Made by a program: the position numbers and the translations under genes. The notes under the pieces were generated by a model. It saw nothing but the letters and a program-made list of their open reading frames with translations. It did not search any database and was not told where the DNA came from. From Metasolibacillus fluoroglycofenilyticus (GTDB taxonomy: Bacteria > Bacillota > Bacilli > Bacillales_A > Planococcaceae), in assembly GCF_003049645.1 (NCBI RefSeq), contig NZ_PYWK01000001.1, positions 1,829,487 to 1,893,486 on the forward strand: a stretch of DNA of 64,000 bases. The letters are read 5' to 3'. Positions within the stretch are counted from its first letter, which is position 1. Each line of letters begins with the position of its first letter. Of the stretch, positions 17,233-27,859 are shown one piece after another.

Positions 17233-18804
17233 CTATACGTTCAACTCCCCTGATTCCAATAAAAATGTACCATTCGTCATTTTTGTTAAAAGTGAAGATT
17301 TTTTACCAATTTGAATATAGGTACCCGGGTATGCTTCTTTCGTAATTTTAATTTCTTCTTTTCCAGCATTGTGTAAATTATTAATATTGACCTTTATTTC
17401 ATAATCTAAGTTAGATACATATTTCTTTAATGCCGCAATTTTCTGTTTAACTTGCTCTACAACAGCGGCTTGCTGACTGTTTAATGTACTTTGCGTTGAT
17501 AAAATTCTTTGTAATTGCGTTTCATACTTCACTATTTCATCTTGCTCATTTTTTAATAACTTCGCTTTTTCCTGAATTATCGCTTGTAGCTCTTTTTTAT
17601 TAAATGTATTAATAATGAGTTCTGTGCGGCGCTCCAAGTGATTGCCAGAAATAGCGGATATAATAACATCTTTCGCTATCGCTGTGCCACCTATAATTTT
17701 TCCCTTACGCTCATCTAATAAAATTGAATTTGCAGTTAAATTTGAGCCTAGTGCATAAAATCCAATATGAATATCACCATTTGCCCTTAAATTCGCTTCG
17801 TTCACATGCTTAATATATATATTTCCCGCTGCCTCTATTTCTGTTTCTCCCAAGCCAAAAACACCACCGCGAATATATATATCACCCTCTAATGAACGAA
17901 TCAGCTTTGCACCAGATAGACCTTCCGATGACTCAATCGAAATATCACCTTTCGCTATAACGGAAAAGCCGCTTTGCACCGTCCCCCGAATTGTTAAGGA
18001 GCCTTGGAAGTCTATATTGCCTGTTTCAACACCAACATCATTATTAACTGATAAATGGTGATTAATCGTTAGCTGACCTTGCACCTGACCGAGTGCCCCT
18101 GCATATTTAGAGCGCAGAACTGTTTTTCCGTCCTCTTCCACCTCATATGCGGCTTTGCGGTCATAGCGCAAAGAGGCATCTTTCCCAGGTGCTGCTGCTA
18201 TTACTTCGCCATAAATTGTTTTTCCGTCAATCCCCGGCTGTGCTGGTATCTTTTCACCTAACCAGCTATCCTCATGTATTTCAAAAATAAAGTTCATTTC
18301 ATAGTAATCAGCTTTTCCATCTTCTCGAATAACTGGTTTGCGCTCAGGTATTTCTAAATATGTAGTTTTCGCATCCTCACCTTTAATTGCTGGTGTACCT
18401 TGTGCAATTAAATATGCTTTTGCTGGAACTATTTCATCTATTAGAATCGGTTGAATACCATGAATAATCCTTTTTTCCTGTAAAAGTCTTTCAATTTCTG
18501 CTACAAACTGTTCCCTATTTTGACGTAGCGTATCCACTGTCTCATAAATAAAAAGCGAGGCAGACATGTTGTCACGTGCAACCTCAATTTCAATGCTAGG
18601 TAACCATATGCCAATTTCAATAGCATTATTATTTTCTGTGCTTAATACATTTTTCAATACAGCAAAATTAGTAAGCTTGACACGTGGTAGCGATCTTAGA
18701 ATAGTATCAAAGTCCTTTAAAGGAAAACCAGATTTTATCGTTCGAATAAATACCTTGCCATTTTGCTCTGTCATTTCAAAAAAGTCATTCGTAAAAATAG
18801 TCAC
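17233..18804 (-). CDS. FapA family (DUF342) protein, GTG start
   Basis: This protein of 523 residues belongs to the DUF342/FapA family, annotated from flagellar assembly protein A but of broad and uncertain function. An N-terminal domain is followed near residues 190-400 by a right-handed beta-helix of GNIDFQGSLTIRGTV and EAAGNIYIKHV type repeats. A C-terminal coiled coil lies around residues 405-480. The GTG at 18804, 6 bases after AAAGGGGG, is a better start than the distant in-frame ATG at 18840. No flagellar genes are nearby, so a flagellar role is not supported here. Confidence 0.82.
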   Translation of the reverse strand: MTIFTNDFFEMTEQNGKVFIRTIKSGFPLKDFDTILRSLPRVKLTNFAVLKNVLSTENNNAIEIGIWLPSIEIEVARDNMSASLFIYETVDTLRQNREQFVAEIERLLQEKRIIHGIQPILIDEIVPAKAYLIAQGTPAIKGEDAKTTYLEIPERKPVIREDGKADYYEMNFIFEIHEDSWLGEKIPAQPGIDGKTIYGEVIAAAPGKDASLRYDRKAAYEVEEDGKTVLRSKYAGALGQVQGQLTINHHLSVNNDVGVETGNIDFQGSLTIRGTVQSGFSVIAKGDISIESSEGLSGAKLIRSLEGDIYIRGGVFGLGETEIEAAGNIYIKHVNEANLRANGDIHIGFYALGSNLTANSILLDERKGKIIGGTAIAKDVIISAISGNHLERRTELIINTFNKKELQAIIQEKAKLLKNEQDEIVKYETQLQRILSTQSTLNSQQAAVVEQVKQKIAALKKYVSNLDYEIKVNINNLHNAGKEEIKITKEAYPGTYIQIGKKSSLLTKMTNGTFLLESGELNV

Positions 18805-19164
18805 AAAATTCCCCCTTTCCCTCTTATTTAGTATATACAATAAACAGGCATTTGTTTAGTTTGTTTTCCAAAATGCTCAATTCAGTAGAATTTTGTTAAT
18901 TTTATTGCATTTATTCGCTTTTCACTACAAAATAAACAAATAAAATACTCAAATTACTCTAAATTAATACAAAAAATAGGTTAGGTCTTTAGAACTGTTT
19001 TATTCTATCTTTAGTACACATTTAGCCTTTTATTAAAATAATCCGATATTAAAAAGCAATTTTATGAAATATTCTAATTTCATAAAGAATAGCATCTTTT
19101 TCGCGAGCATGACCCCAGTAATTTTCCCACTTGCATATTCAGATAAGAAGTTAAAATAAAGTGC
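18805..19164. other. AT-rich intergenic stretch upstream of the FapA-like gene
   Basis: About 360 bases without a credible reading frame lie between the FapA-like gene and the spo0A terminator. The minus strand carries a TATACT hexamer 31-36 bases upstream of the GTG start that could be a -10 element, with no good -35. Otherwise I see only A/T-rich sequence. Confidence 0.5.
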
Positions 19165-19203
19165 AAAAAAGGTGCGAGAAAAGATAAAACTTTTCCACAC
19201 CTA
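19165..19203 (-). terminator. spo0A terminator
   Basis: On the minus strand AGGTGTGGAAAAG pairs with CTTTTCTCGCACCT, followed by TTTTTTGC. It lies about 80 bases after the spo0A stop. Confidence 0.75.
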
Positions 19204-19283
19204 TTTTAAAATTAATTTGAAATGCTCGACTATTGTTTTGTTAATGACTTACTATTTATTGATCTAGAATTAGTACGCTACTT

Positions 19284-20081
19284 TTAACTCGCCACAATTT
19301 CAATGCGAATTTTATCAGCAATCATTGCAATAAATTCCGAGTTTGTTGGCTTTGATTTTAAATGGTGAACCGTGTAGCCAAACATTTCGGAAATCGATTC
19401 GTAATTGCCTCTGTTCCACGCCACTTCAATCGCATGGCGAATGGCACGCTCTACGCGCGAAGGCGTTGTATTGAATTTTTGTGCGATATCTGGATACAAA
19501 ATTTTAGTTACAGAGCTTAGGAGCTCAATATCGTAATAAACCATTTGAATGGCTTCACGTAAATATACATAGCCTTTAATATGTGCAGGTACACCAATTT
19601 CCTTAATAATTGCAGTAATTGTCGTATCAAGCTGACGCTGGTCTACTTTTTTTGCCTCTTTAGGCTGTAATACACTTGTGCGTTGCTGCTTTGTCGGCTC
19701 AGGTATGTGCTTCGCGCATTGCAGGATTTTTTGTTCTAGTTGCTCAAATTCAAAAGGCTTTAGCATAAAGTAGGAAGCACCATAATTAACAGCTTGCTTC
19801 ATCACATCTTCTTGCCCAAAGGCAGTCAGCATAATTACTTGCATATCAGCTAAACGCTCATCATTATACAGTGTTTCTAGCACAGCTAAGCCATCAAGAT
19901 GAGGCATAATTATATCGAGCAGCAATACATCTGGTTGCTCCTCTTCTAGCATTTTAATACATACTTTACCATTTTGTGCAGTCGCAATTAATTCGATATT
20001 AGGATGATTTGTGAAATATGTTTCCATCGCTTTCAACAAATCTCGATTGTCATCTGCAATTGCTATTTTTACTTTTGACAT
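19284..20081 (-). CDS. spo0A: sporulation master regulator Spo0A
   Basis: This 265-residue response regulator is the end point of the sporulation phosphorelay. Its receiver domain holds the acidic pocket IADDN and the phosphorylated Asp56 in LLLDIIMP, with Thr/Lys in MLTAFG and FMLKPFEF. After a Pro/Gln-rich linker the DNA-binding domain (from about residue 148) carries [17 protein letters not shown], the recognition-helix region. GGGGG 8 bases before the ATG at 20081 supports the start. It follows spoIVB, as in all sporulating Bacillales. Confidence 0.98.
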   Translation of the reverse strand: MSKVKIAIADDNRDLLKAMETYFTNHPNIELIATAQNGKVCIKMLEEEQPDVLLLDIIMPHLDGLAVLETLYNDERLADMQVIMLTAFGQEDVMKQAVNYGASYFMLKPFEFEQLEQKILQCAKHIPEPTKQQRTSVLQPKEAKKVDQRQLDTTITAIIKEIGVPAHIKGYVYLREAIQMVYYDIELLSSVTKILYPDIAQKFNTTPSRVERAIRHAIEVAWNRGNYESISEMFGYTVHHLKSKPTNSEFIAMIADKIRIEIVAS

Positions 20082-20216
20082 CCATAAAGCCCCCTTAAAT
20101 AATTTATTTCCACAGTTTCCCCTATAATTTCACCCCATAGATGATCAATTCGCTAATTTCTACTCGAAAGTTGCTACTATCATGTTGATTGGATTATGGA
20201 GCACCGCTTTTGAGTT

Positions 20217-20223
20217 TTCGACA
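20217..20223 (-). promoter_or_regulatory. Spo0A box (0A box) upstream of spo0A
   Basis: TGTCGAA, the core consensus for Spo0A binding, occurs on the minus strand 136 bases before the spo0A start. Just upstream on the same strand, AGGATTT followed after 14 bases by GAAAA resembles a weak sigma-H promoter. Autoregulation of spo0A from a sigma-H promoter is known in B. subtilis; the sigma-H match here is loose. Confidence 0.5.
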
Positions 20224-20357
20224 TAACTAATTAAAATCCTTTATTATGTATTAAAAATAAGTATGAGGTTATAGATATTCCTTATGCATTGACAAAAAGC
20301 TACTTTTTTCCACAAATTATTCTAGCCATCTTTTTCTATTTTAACCGAAATATTCGT

Positions 20358-20392
20358 AAAAGACTATACCTGAAGCATAGGTATAGTCTTTT
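20358..20392 (-). terminator. spoIVB terminator
   Basis: A perfect 14-bp stem pairs AAAAGACTATACCT (20358-20371) with AGGTATAGTCTTTT (20379-20392) around a 7-base loop, five bases after the spoIVB stop codon. Confidence 0.85.
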
Positions 20393-20397
20393 AGTCC

Positions 20398-21324
20398 TTA
20401 TTTCGGAGATTTTTTTAGCATTTCACCAATCGACAAAGCTGCTCCTTTTGCAGGATGTTCGACAAACATATGCGTTACCGCTCCTACAAAACGGTCATTT
20501 TGAATAATTGGACTGCCGCTCATACCTTGCAAAATACCACCTGTTTTGCGAAGCAATTTAGGATCTGTCACACGAAACACAATATTCGCTCCATCAATTT
20601 TATCAATTGTAATGGTAAAAGCTTCAACTTTTTCTCCCTCAATTGCTGTTAACAATTGTGCCTCACCACGTTTTATTTCCGATTCATGCATAATTTCAAT
20701 CGGTTGTCGCAAACTTTTTTGTAAACCTTGCTCCCATTCACCAAATACACCGTAGACATTGTTAAATAAAACATTTCCTAAACGCTTCTGTTCTTTGTTG
20801 ACAATGGAAATTTTATAGCCAGGTTGACCAGGCTCACTTTTTTTCACTTGGGTAATGGAGGCTAAAAAAATGGCACCAGTAGTAAATGGAGGTGGCATTG
20901 TAAGAGCACTATCTACAATTTGATGTCCAAGTGCTCCGTATTCATTCGTTGTAGGATCAAGAAATGTGAGTGTTCCAATGCCATCTGTTTCATCTTTTAA
21001 AAAGGGCATCATATTGTTTATTTCTTCACTTGATAATTGTAAAACTTTTTCTTTATTGGCACGTTCGATACGTAGCTCTGCTTGCTCCTTAACCTCAGTA
21101 AGTTGACCAAGCTGATTGATTTCTTTTCCATCAATCGCGAGCACCTTATCACCTTGTTTAAGCCATTCGCCATTTGGTAAAAGTATATCATGTGATACAT
21201 AAACAAATGGTAATTTTAACTGAATACCAATTGATTGCCCCATAGGTATTAGCTCTTTTGCTGATACTTGTATAGGTATTAAAATAAAAAAAACAACTAA
21301 CAAAAGATTACGCAAATGGCACAT
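20398..21324 (-). CDS. spoIVB: SpoIVB serine peptidase
   Basis: This 308-residue protein is the forespore-secreted signalling protease that triggers pro-sigma-K processing through SpoIVFA. An N-terminal signal anchor (residues 4-22) is followed by a PDZ-like segment (LKQGDKVLAIDGKEI), then the S55 peptidase domain. The triad is visible: His in YGALGHQIV, Asp in FRVTDPKLL, Ser in QGMSGSPII, with Asp-Ser spacing as in B. subtilis. It is about 115 residues shorter than the B. subtilis protein, mainly before the PDZ domain. AAAGGAGGTGA 7 bases before the ATG makes the start secure. Confidence 0.94.
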   Translation of the reverse strand: MCHLRNLLLVVFFILIPIQVSAKELIPMGQSIGIQLKLPFVYVSHDILLPNGEWLKQGDKVLAIDGKEINQLGQLTEVKEQAELRIERANKEKVLQLSSEEINNMMPFLKDETDGIGTLTFLDPTTNEYGALGHQIVDSALTMPPPFTTGAIFLASITQVKKSEPGQPGYKISIVNKEQKRLGNVLFNNVYGVFGEWEQGLQKSLRQPIEIMHESEIKRGEAQLLTAIEGEKVEAFTITIDKIDGANIVFRVTDPKLLRKTGGILQGMSGSPIIQNDRFVGAVTHMFVEHPAKGAALSIGEMLKKSPK

Positions 21325-21527
21325 TTTTATGTCACCTCCTTTCTTATCTTACCGATACTATGTGCGGACTTTTAATTAGTTATGAACGGTAAATATTTGT
21401 CGTTTAGGTGATAAAAAAATTGCGCCTCTTATCTATGCCTCTGACTGTGCCTTTTATATAAAATCGGGCTAAAGAATAATAAAAATTCTGCTTTATTTAT
21501 CCAGCTAATACTTGGATAAAAAGGAGA

Positions 21528-21571
21528 AGGTTGTCTGAAAGCAAATGCGCTAGCCTGCTTTCAAACAACCT
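21528..21571 (-). terminator. recN terminator hairpin
   Basis: AGGTTGTCTGAAAGCA (21528-21543) and TGCTTTCAAACAACCT (21556-21571) form a 16-bp stem with one mismatch just after recN. Its outer bases resemble the GGTTGYC...GCAACC hairpin near 53.6 kb. Confidence 0.7.
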
Positions 21572-21591
21572 CTATTCAAACAATTCACTTG

Positions 21592-23283
21592 TTATTGCAT
21601 TGCCTGTTTTCTTGCGTCCGCTATTTCTACAAGCTCTTGAGCATGCTGCAATGTTAAATCGGTAATTTCTGCACCGCTCATCATACGACTTACTTCCTCA
21701 ATGCGTGCACGCTCTTTAATTTCTGTAACCGTAGTAAATGTTCTGTCATGCTCTACTTGCTTTTTAATTAAATAATGCTGATCTGCCATCGCAGCCACTT
21801 GCGGTAAATGAGAAATGCAGAGCACCTGTGAATGGATGGAAATCGCTGCGATTTTTTCAGCAATTGCTTGCGCAACACGCCCACTGACACCTGTATCTAC
21901 CTCATCAAAAATAATGGATGTAATACCATTTGTTGAGGAGAAAATAGTCTTTAATGCAAGCATCATACGTGACAATTCACCACCAGATGCAATTTTCGGT
22001 AATGATTTAGGTGGTTCACCAACATTTGTCGCAATGTAAAATGCCACATAATCCTTACCATATGCATCAAATCCTTCAAGGGATTCGAATTTGACAATAA
22101 ACTCTGCCTTTTCCATATGTAATACACGCAACTGTTCCATAATTGCTTCACTTAGTAATAAAGCTTGCTTTTTACGTATTTCAGTTAATGTGGAGGCTAG
22201 CTGTGTAAGTTCTTCCTCCATTTGACTTAAGCGCAATTCATTTTTTTGTATTGTTTCATCGCGATTCATCAATTGCATTAGCTCAGCCGCTATTTTATCA
22301 TAATATGCTAAAATTTCTTCAACGGTTGTACCATATTTGCGCTTCATTGTTTGATATTGCGCTAAACGTTGCTCAACCTCGTTTAGACGTCCCGCATCAA
22401 ATTCCAATTCATCCAGCACATTTTTAATTTGATAGCTTGCATCCTGCAATGCATAAAAGCTCGTTGTCACTGCCTCAGTAGCCTCTTTAAAATGCTCATC
22501 TAATGAAACGATATCCTCCAGCGCTGACATCGCATTCCCTATATAATCTAAGCCATGCTGCTCTCCAGAAATCGCCTCATAGGCAATACTTGCACGTTCA
22601 AAGATTTTATGGAAGTTCATTAATCGCAAACGTTCCTCCATTAGCGCATCTTCTTCCCCAAGCTTTAATGCAGCTTCCTCTAGCTCATTCATTTGAAATT
22701 GATATAAATCAATGCGCTGTGCCATTCTTTGCTCATCTAAACTAAGCTCAGCCACTTCACGCTTTAAGCTACGGTAAGCTTCATATTTCTCATTATATGC
22801 CGCTAAAAATGACGAAAGCTCTTCATATGCGAAATGATCCAGTAAGTTGATATGCTGCTTTTCATCCATTAATTCTTGATTTTCATGCTGGCCATGTATA
22901 TCAATAAGGCTACCACCAATCTCCCGTAACACGTTAGTTGGTACAAGCTTGCCATTGATGCGACAAACACTTTTGCCATTATCATTAATATCACGACGCA
23001 AAATAATTGTGCCGTCCTCATATTCAATTCCGGCTTCGTCTAATTTTGCAAAGACAGGGTGATGGTCATCCATGATATGAAATAAGCCACCTAGCTCCGC
23101 TTTTCTAGCACCGTGGCGAATAAATTCATGGGAACCACGCCCACCGGCTAGCAAATGAACAGCATCAATGATAATGGACTTTCCTGCACCCGTTTCACCA
23201 GTTAAAACTGTTAACCCATCCGCAAAGCTCACTGTTAAATCATCTATAATCGCAAAGTTTCGAATACTTAGCTCTCTTAACAA
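21592..23283 (-). CDS. recN: DNA repair protein RecN, TTG start
   Basis: This 563-residue SMC-like ATPase acts early in double-strand break repair, tethering DNA ends. It has an N-terminal Walker A (LTGETGAGKSIIIDAVHLL), central coiled coils, the signature LASGGELSRMMLALK, and Walker B ITSIIFDEVDTGVSG followed by a His switch in LCISHLPQVAAMADQHY. The N-terminus MLRELSIRNFAIIDDL aligns with B. subtilis RecN when the TTG at 23283 is used as start; AAGAGGTGGG lies 5 bases before it. It sits directly after argR, the usual order. Confidence 0.96.
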   Translation of the reverse strand: MLRELSIRNFAIIDDLTVSFADGLTVLTGETGAGKSIIIDAVHLLAGGRGSHEFIRHGARKAELGGLFHIMDDHHPVFAKLDEAGIEYEDGTIILRRDINDNGKSVCRINGKLVPTNVLREIGGSLIDIHGQHENQELMDEKQHINLLDHFAYEELSSFLAAYNEKYEAYRSLKREVAELSLDEQRMAQRIDLYQFQMNELEEAALKLGEEDALMEERLRLMNFHKIFERASIAYEAISGEQHGLDYIGNAMSALEDIVSLDEHFKEATEAVTTSFYALQDASYQIKNVLDELEFDAGRLNEVEQRLAQYQTMKRKYGTTVEEILAYYDKIAAELMQLMNRDETIQKNELRLSQMEEELTQLASTLTEIRKKQALLLSEAIMEQLRVLHMEKAEFIVKFESLEGFDAYGKDYVAFYIATNVGEPPKSLPKIASGGELSRMMLALKTIFSSTNGITSIIFDEVDTGVSGRVAQAIAEKIAAISIHSQVLCISHLPQVAAMADQHYLIKKQVEHDRTFTTVTEIKERARIEEVSRMMSGAEITDLTLQHAQELVEIADARKQAMQ

Positions 23284-23296
23284 GAAAACCCACCTC

Positions 23297-23746
23297 TTAT
23301 AGCATGTCTAATAAACGTTCTTTAATCACTTCTCGGTCTGCCTCTGTGCGACAAATTAGTAAAATTGTATCATCACCCGAAATAGTTCCTAATAGCTCAT
23401 CCCAATCTAAATGATCAAGTAAGGAAGCGATTGCATTTGCATTTCCCGGCAATGCTTTAACAACTAGAAAATGTGACGCACCATCAATGCTAACAAAAGC
23501 ATCTGCTAACGCACGACGCAGCTTTTGAATTGGATTAAAGCGCTGATCTGCGGGCAGGCTATATTTATAACGACCATCTTGCATTGGCACTTTTACTAAA
23601 TGAAGCTCTTTAATATCGCGCGACACAGTTGCCTGAGTGACATTATAACCTGCATTTTTCAAATGCAATACTAAATCATCCTGTGTTTCTATTTCATTAT
23701 TTGTAATAATGTCACGAATTCGAATATGGCGTTGACCTTTATTCAA
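23297..23746 (-). CDS. argR: arginine repressor ArgR/AhrC, TTG start
   Basis: This 149-residue hexameric regulator represses arginine synthesis and activates its catabolism in response to arginine. The N-terminal winged helix includes [18 protein letters not shown]; the C-terminal arginine-binding and oligomerisation domain includes [31 protein letters not shown]. Two non-ATG starts are possible. The TTG at 23746 follows GAGGTGA by 5 bases and gives an N-terminus [13 protein letters not shown] that aligns with B. subtilis AhrC, so it is preferred over the GTG at 23755. Confidence 0.95.
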   Translation of the reverse strand: MNKGQRHIRIRDIITNNEIETQDDLVLHLKNAGYNVTQATVSRDIKELHLVKVPMQDGRYKYSLPADQRFNPIQKLRRALADAFVSIDGASHFLVVKALPGNANAIASLLDHLDWDELLGTISGDDTILLICRTEADREVIKERLLDML

Positions 23747-23915
23747 TTCCCTCACCTCTTATGAATAATTATGTATTTGTATTAATAACACTACCATTTC
23801 ATTCATAAAAGCACAAGAAAAATAGGCATTGGCAAATCAATTATGCGTGAGCATATTGGCACCTTTACCTATTTTAAATTTTAACCCCTATTAGCAAGAT
23901 GAAAATGTGGTGCTT

Positions 23916-24740
23916 TTATTTAACCTTTAATTCGCGATGCGCTTGCTCCACAATTTGCTCAAAATGAACAAATGGAGCAATCGTTTCCCCCTCTTTCGGA
24001 TTAGCGAGATGGAATAAAAATTCAATATTCCCTTCGCCACCTGTTATTGGTGAATAGGACGCATCCTTCACAACAAAACCGAGTTCCGTTGCCATAATAG
24101 CGGTGTTTTGAAGCACCTCTAAATGAATTTTCGGATCACGTACAATGCCCTTTTTGCCGACATTTTCTTTCCCAGCCTCAAATTGAGGCTTGACTAATGC
24201 CATTACATCACCACCAGGTAATAACACCGTTTTCAGTACAGGCAAAATAAGTGACAAGGAAATAAAGGATACATCTATTGTCGCAAAATCAGGTAATCCT
24301 TCGGTTAAATCTTCCGGCTTTGTATAGCGAAAATTGGTTTTTTCCATTACTGTTACACGCTCATCAGAACGGATTTTCCACGCTAATTGGTTTGAACCTA
24401 CATCTAGAGCATAGCAATGACGTGCGCCGTTTTGCAGCGCACAGTCCGTAAAGCCACCTGTGGATGAGCCGATATCCAGCATTAATTTGCCTTCAACTGA
24501 CATTTCAAATATTTCGAGGGCTTTTTCAAGCTTCAAACCACCTCTACTCACATATTTTAGCTGTGAGCCTTTCACTTGTAGCGGCGCATCAGTAGCAATT
24601 TTTTCTCCTGCTTTATCAATGCGTTCCTCGTTTGAATAAACAAGTCCTGCCATAATGGAGCGCTTTGCTTTTTCACGTGTTTCACAAAGCCCACGTTCCA
24701 CTAATAAAATATCTACACGCTCTTTCGGTTGCTTCGTCAT
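23916..24740 (-). CDS. tlyA: TlyA family rRNA 2'-O-methyltransferase (YqxC)
   Basis: This 274-residue protein has an N-terminal S4 RNA-binding domain ([22 protein letters not shown]) and a C-terminal FtsJ-type methyltransferase domain with SAM motif [19 protein letters not shown] near residue 92. The family methylates ribose of rRNA and is often called hemolysin A, a misleading name. It overlaps the dxs stop by 4 bases (ATGA), as in other Bacillales. The Shine-Dalgarno is weak, consistent with translational coupling. Confidence 0.93.
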   Translation of the reverse strand: MTKQPKERVDILLVERGLCETREKAKRSIMAGLVYSNEERIDKAGEKIATDAPLQVKGSQLKYVSRGGLKLEKALEIFEMSVEGKLMLDIGSSTGGFTDCALQNGARHCYALDVGSNQLAWKIRSDERVTVMEKTNFRYTKPEDLTEGLPDFATIDVSFISLSLILPVLKTVLLPGGDVMALVKPQFEAGKENVGKKGIVRDPKIHLEVLQNTAIMATELGFVVKDASYSPITGGEGNIEFLFHLANPKEGETIAPFVHFEQIVEQAHRELKVK

Positions 24741-26638
24741 ACCGTTTTTAAATCCTCTTGCTGCTTTAATTGAACAAGCTTTTGCAAACGACGAACCGCT
24801 TCCTCTGCTGTCACATGTATTTCAGCTAATAATTCATCTACATTGCCATGCTCAATAAATTCATCAGGTATACCGATGCGGTCAATAAATGTATTGTACT
24901 GATGCTCAGCAGCAAACTCTAAAACAGCGCTACCGAAGCCACCTTGCAATACAGCTTCCTCAATTGTTAATATTGGCATATTTTCTTGCATTAACTTATG
25001 CAAAATCGCCGTATCCAATGGCTTAATAAAACGTGCATTGATAATTTTCACGCTAATTCCTTTTTGCTGCATCGCCTCTGCCGCTTCAAACGCCATTGGG
25101 ATTGTTGTACCGAATGTTAAAATTGCTGCATCCGTTCCTTCGCGTAGCACTTCCCATGTGCCAATTGGAATCGCTACCATTTCCTCATCGAGCACTACAC
25201 CAATGCCATTGCCACGTGGATAACGTAGCGCAATTGGACCATCATTATACTCAAGTGCCGTTTTTACCATATGTTGCCCTTCATTTTCATCCTTCGGCAT
25301 CATTAGTACGATGTTCGGGATATGACGTAAAAAGGCAATATCAAAGACACCTTGATGCGTTTCACCATCTGCTCCAACTAAACCAGCACGGTCAATGCCT
25401 ATAAAGACATTTAAGTTTGGTCTTGCAATATCATGCAACACTTGGTCATAGGCGCGCTGTAAAAACGTTGAGTAAATAGCTAGAAACGGCTTCATTTCTT
25501 GCGTTGCAAGGCCTGCTGCCATCGTTGCTGCATGCTGTTCAGCAATCCCTACATCAAAGAAGCGTTGCGGGAAATCACGTTGAATACCTTCTAATTTAGA
25601 GCCAACAGGCATCGCCGGCGTAATCGTTACAATACGTTCATCTTCCTTCATACATTTGCGCACAGATTCCGCAATTAAGCTACTCCATGCAGGACCTGTT
25701 GTAGTAGATTTTACAAAAGCCCCTGTTTCCATTTTATATGGACCTGTTCCATGCCATGTACCAACGGTATCATCTTCTGCCGGCTTATAGCCTTTACCCT
25801 TTTTCGTAATAACATGCACTAATACAGGGCCATTTACTTTTTTCGCATAATCTAATGTTTTTTCAAGTGCCTCAAAATCATGCCCATCAATCGGCCCTAA
25901 ATACTTAAAGCCTAGCTCCTCGAAAAAGACGCCTGACACTACTAAGTATTTTAAGCTATCTTTCACTTTTTCTGCAGTTTGTGCTAGCTTGCCACCGACA
26001 ACTGGAATTTTATTCATTAAAGTCTCTAGCTCTTCTTTTGCTTTTGAATATTCCTTCGCTGTACGTAATCGACCTAACACATTATGCAGTGCACCAACAT
26101 TTGGAGCAATCGACATTTCATTATCATTTAAAATAACAATCATATTCGTTTTTTCATGACCGATATGATTCAACGCCTCTAGTGCCATACCACCTGTTAA
26201 AGCACCATCACCAATAATTGGAATGACATAGTTATTATCCTTTTTAATATCTCGCGCAGCAGCCATACCCATCGCGGCTGATAAAGATGTTGAACTATGC
26301 CCTGTTTCCCACTCATCATGTTCGCTTTCAACACGTTTTGGGAATCCACATAAACCTTTAAATTGGCGTAATGTATCAAACTCTCCAGCACGTCCTGTTA
26401 ATATTTTATGAACGTAAGCTTGATGCCCCACATCCCATAAAAATTTATCTTTCGGGCTATTAAACGTTTTATGCAACGCAATTGTTAGTTCTACAACACC
26501 TAAATTCGGCCCAATATGCCCTCCTGTTACGGAGCATTTTTCTATTAAAAATGAGCGAATATCTGAAGCTAATGCCTCAAGCTGCTGCTGATTTAATTTT
26601 TTCAAAAAGGATGGATTAGTTATTTTAGTTAAATCCAC
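24737..26638 (-). CDS. dxs: 1-deoxy-D-xylulose-5-phosphate synthase, GTG start
   Basis: This ~633-residue thiamine-diphosphate enzyme makes DXP from pyruvate and glyceraldehyde 3-phosphate, the first step of the MEP isoprenoid route. ThDP motif [18 protein letters not shown] ... LNDNEMS and the central [15 protein letters not shown] (catalytic Glu) are present. The GTG at 26638 gives [15 protein letters not shown], matching the B. subtilis N-terminus; a GTG at 26647 is closer to AAAGGTG but adds three residues. It is followed by tlyA with an ATGA overlap, and ispA lies upstream. Confidence 0.96.
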   Translation of the reverse strand: MDLTKITNPSFLKKLNQQQLEALASDIRSFLIEKCSVTGGHIGPNLGVVELTIALHKTFNSPKDKFLWDVGHQAYVHKILTGRAGEFDTLRQFKGLCGFPKRVESEHDEWETGHSSTSLSAAMGMAAARDIKKDNNYVIPIIGDGALTGGMALEALNHIGHEKTNMIVILNDNEMSIAPNVGALHNVLGRLRTAKEYSKAKEELETLMNKIPVVGGKLAQTAEKVKDSLKYLVVSGVFFEELGFKYLGPIDGHDFEALEKTLDYAKKVNGPVLVHVITKKGKGYKPAEDDTVGTWHGTGPYKMETGAFVKSTTTGPAWSSLIAESVRKCMKEDERIVTITPAMPVGSKLEGIQRDFPQRFFDVGIAEQHAATMAAGLATQEMKPFLAIYSTFLQRAYDQVLHDIARPNLNVFIGIDRAGLVGADGETHQGVFDIAFLRHIPNIVLMMPKDENEGQHMVKTALEYNDGPIALRYPRGNGIGVVLDEEMVAIPIGTWEVLREGTDAAILTFGTTIPMAFEAAEAMQQKGISVKIINARFIKPLDTAILHKLMQENMPILTIEEAVLQGGFGSAVLEFAAEHQYNTFIDRIGIPDEFIEHGNVDELLAEIHVTAEEAVRRLQKLVQLKQQEDLKTV

Positions 26639-26980
26639 CTCATTCACACACCTTTACATTTATATATTCACCGTATTGTGATTTCTCTATTATAACAGCG
26701 TCCTCTGTCCATGTCATAAAATATGCTGTTTTTCCTATGAAACAACTCTTTCTGTCATAATACAATAAGCAGTTGTTTCCTTGAAAACTAGAAAAACAGC
26801 TAGTATCTGTCAATGAATGCTAACTAATATTGAAAATATGTTCTCTGTTTCAATATTTTCTCTACATCAATTACTTTTCGTATCTTCATCCCGCCATTTA
26901 TAGAAGTGGGGAACTTCTATACCTGTCGCATTGCTACCGGTACTAAATAATTTGCTGTATCAAGTTAAAGCTTCATTGTA
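26639..26980. other. 342-bp spacer between ispA and dxs
   Basis: No credible gene. The dxs-proximal half is plain A/T-rich sequence with no promoter I would defend. The ispA-proximal half (about 26887-26945) holds a hairpin segment related to the repeat near 42.4 kb. In B. subtilis the ispA-dxs spacing is also wide, but this segment looks like inserted repeat. Confidence 0.6.
26887..26945 (-). repeat. partial copy of the multi-hairpin repeat
   Basis: On the minus strand it starts GTACCGGTAGC, then carries a TAGAAGT...ACTTCTATA hairpin around CCCC and ends CGGGATGAAGA. These blocks, in order and spacing, match the part of the 42.4 kb repeat reading GTACCAATAGCGAGGC ... AGAAGTGTCCCACC. It may be the right end of a lost IS200/IS605-type element; no transposase remains. 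Confidence 0.5.
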
Positions 26981-27856
26981 CTATTTATTACGTTTCACAA
27001 TATAGGTAGTCAAATCTCGCAGTACACTGCTGTCTCCAGATAAACGATTTAATGCGGCAAGCGCCAAAACAAAATGGTCGTTTAATTTTTCCTTTGCTCC
27101 TTCTAAAGTAAGCAATGCTGGGTACGTGCTTTTCTCGCTTGCAATATCTTTTCCTGCTGTTTTGCCAAGCTGCTCTGTCGTACCTTCAATATCTAAAATA
27201 TCATCCTGAATTTGGAATGCTAAGCCAATGTGATGTGCGTACTCTACTAGCGCTGCGCGTTCTTCTGCTGTAGCACCTGATAAAACAGCTCCCGATTCAA
27301 TGCTAAAGCGCAGTAGTGCACCCGTTTTATTCATATGCACTTGCTCAAGCTCTTGTAAATTTAATTGACGTTTTTCGCCATCCATATCCAACACTTGACC
27401 GCCAACCATGCCTTCTGCTCCTGCAGCCACACTTAGTAAATCGATTAGTTCAACTTTCACGTCATTTGCAACTGGCATGCGTGCTAAAATTCCGAAGCTT
27501 AAAGTATTCAATGCATCGCCAGCAAGCGTTGCTAATGCTTCCCCATAAACGATATGGTTCGTTGGTTTGCCTCTGCGCATATCATCATCGTCCATACACG
27601 GTAAATCATCATGAATGAGCGAATATGTATGAATCATTTCAACACATGAGCCGACTGTATAAGCAGGGACAAAATCTGTTTTAAAATAATCGCAAACCGC
27701 AGCAACAAATAATGGACGAATTCTTTTTCCACCCGCTTTTAATGAATAAAGCATCGATTCCTTTAATTGTGCAGGTGCAACAATTTCCCCAACTAAATCA
27801 TACATTCTGTTCTCAATAGCTGGTGTATGCGTTTCAATAAATGTTGTTAATGGCAT
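26981..27856 (-). CDS. ispA: farnesyl diphosphate synthase (polyprenyl synthetase)
   Basis: This 291-residue trans-prenyltransferase condenses IPP with DMAPP/GPP to make farnesyl diphosphate. The two aspartate-rich motifs are HDDLPCMDDDDMRRG near residue 83 and QIQDDILDIEG near 220; GGKRIRPLF is the substrate-binding arginine segment. The ATG at 27856 lies 9 bases after GGAGAG and 3 bases after the xseB stop, so it is coupled to the exonuclease VII genes. Confidence 0.95.
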   Translation of the reverse strand: MPLTTFIETHTPAIENRMYDLVGEIVAPAQLKESMLYSLKAGGKRIRPLFVAAVCDYFKTDFVPAYTVGSCVEMIHTYSLIHDDLPCMDDDDMRRGKPTNHIVYGEALATLAGDALNTLSFGILARMPVANDVKVELIDLLSVAAGAEGMVGGQVLDMDGEKRQLNLQELEQVHMNKTGALLRFSIESGAVLSGATAEERAALVEYAHHIGLAFQIQDDILDIEGTTEQLGKTAGKDIASEKSTYPALLTLEGAKEKLNDHFVLALAALNRLSGDSSVLRDLTTYIVKRNK

Positions 27857-27859
27857 CAA

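Noticed and set aside
26639-26980. Riboswitch or T-box leader before dxs
   Set aside because: No conserved T-box, TPP or other riboswitch core is seen; the only structure is the repeat-like hairpin far from the start codon.
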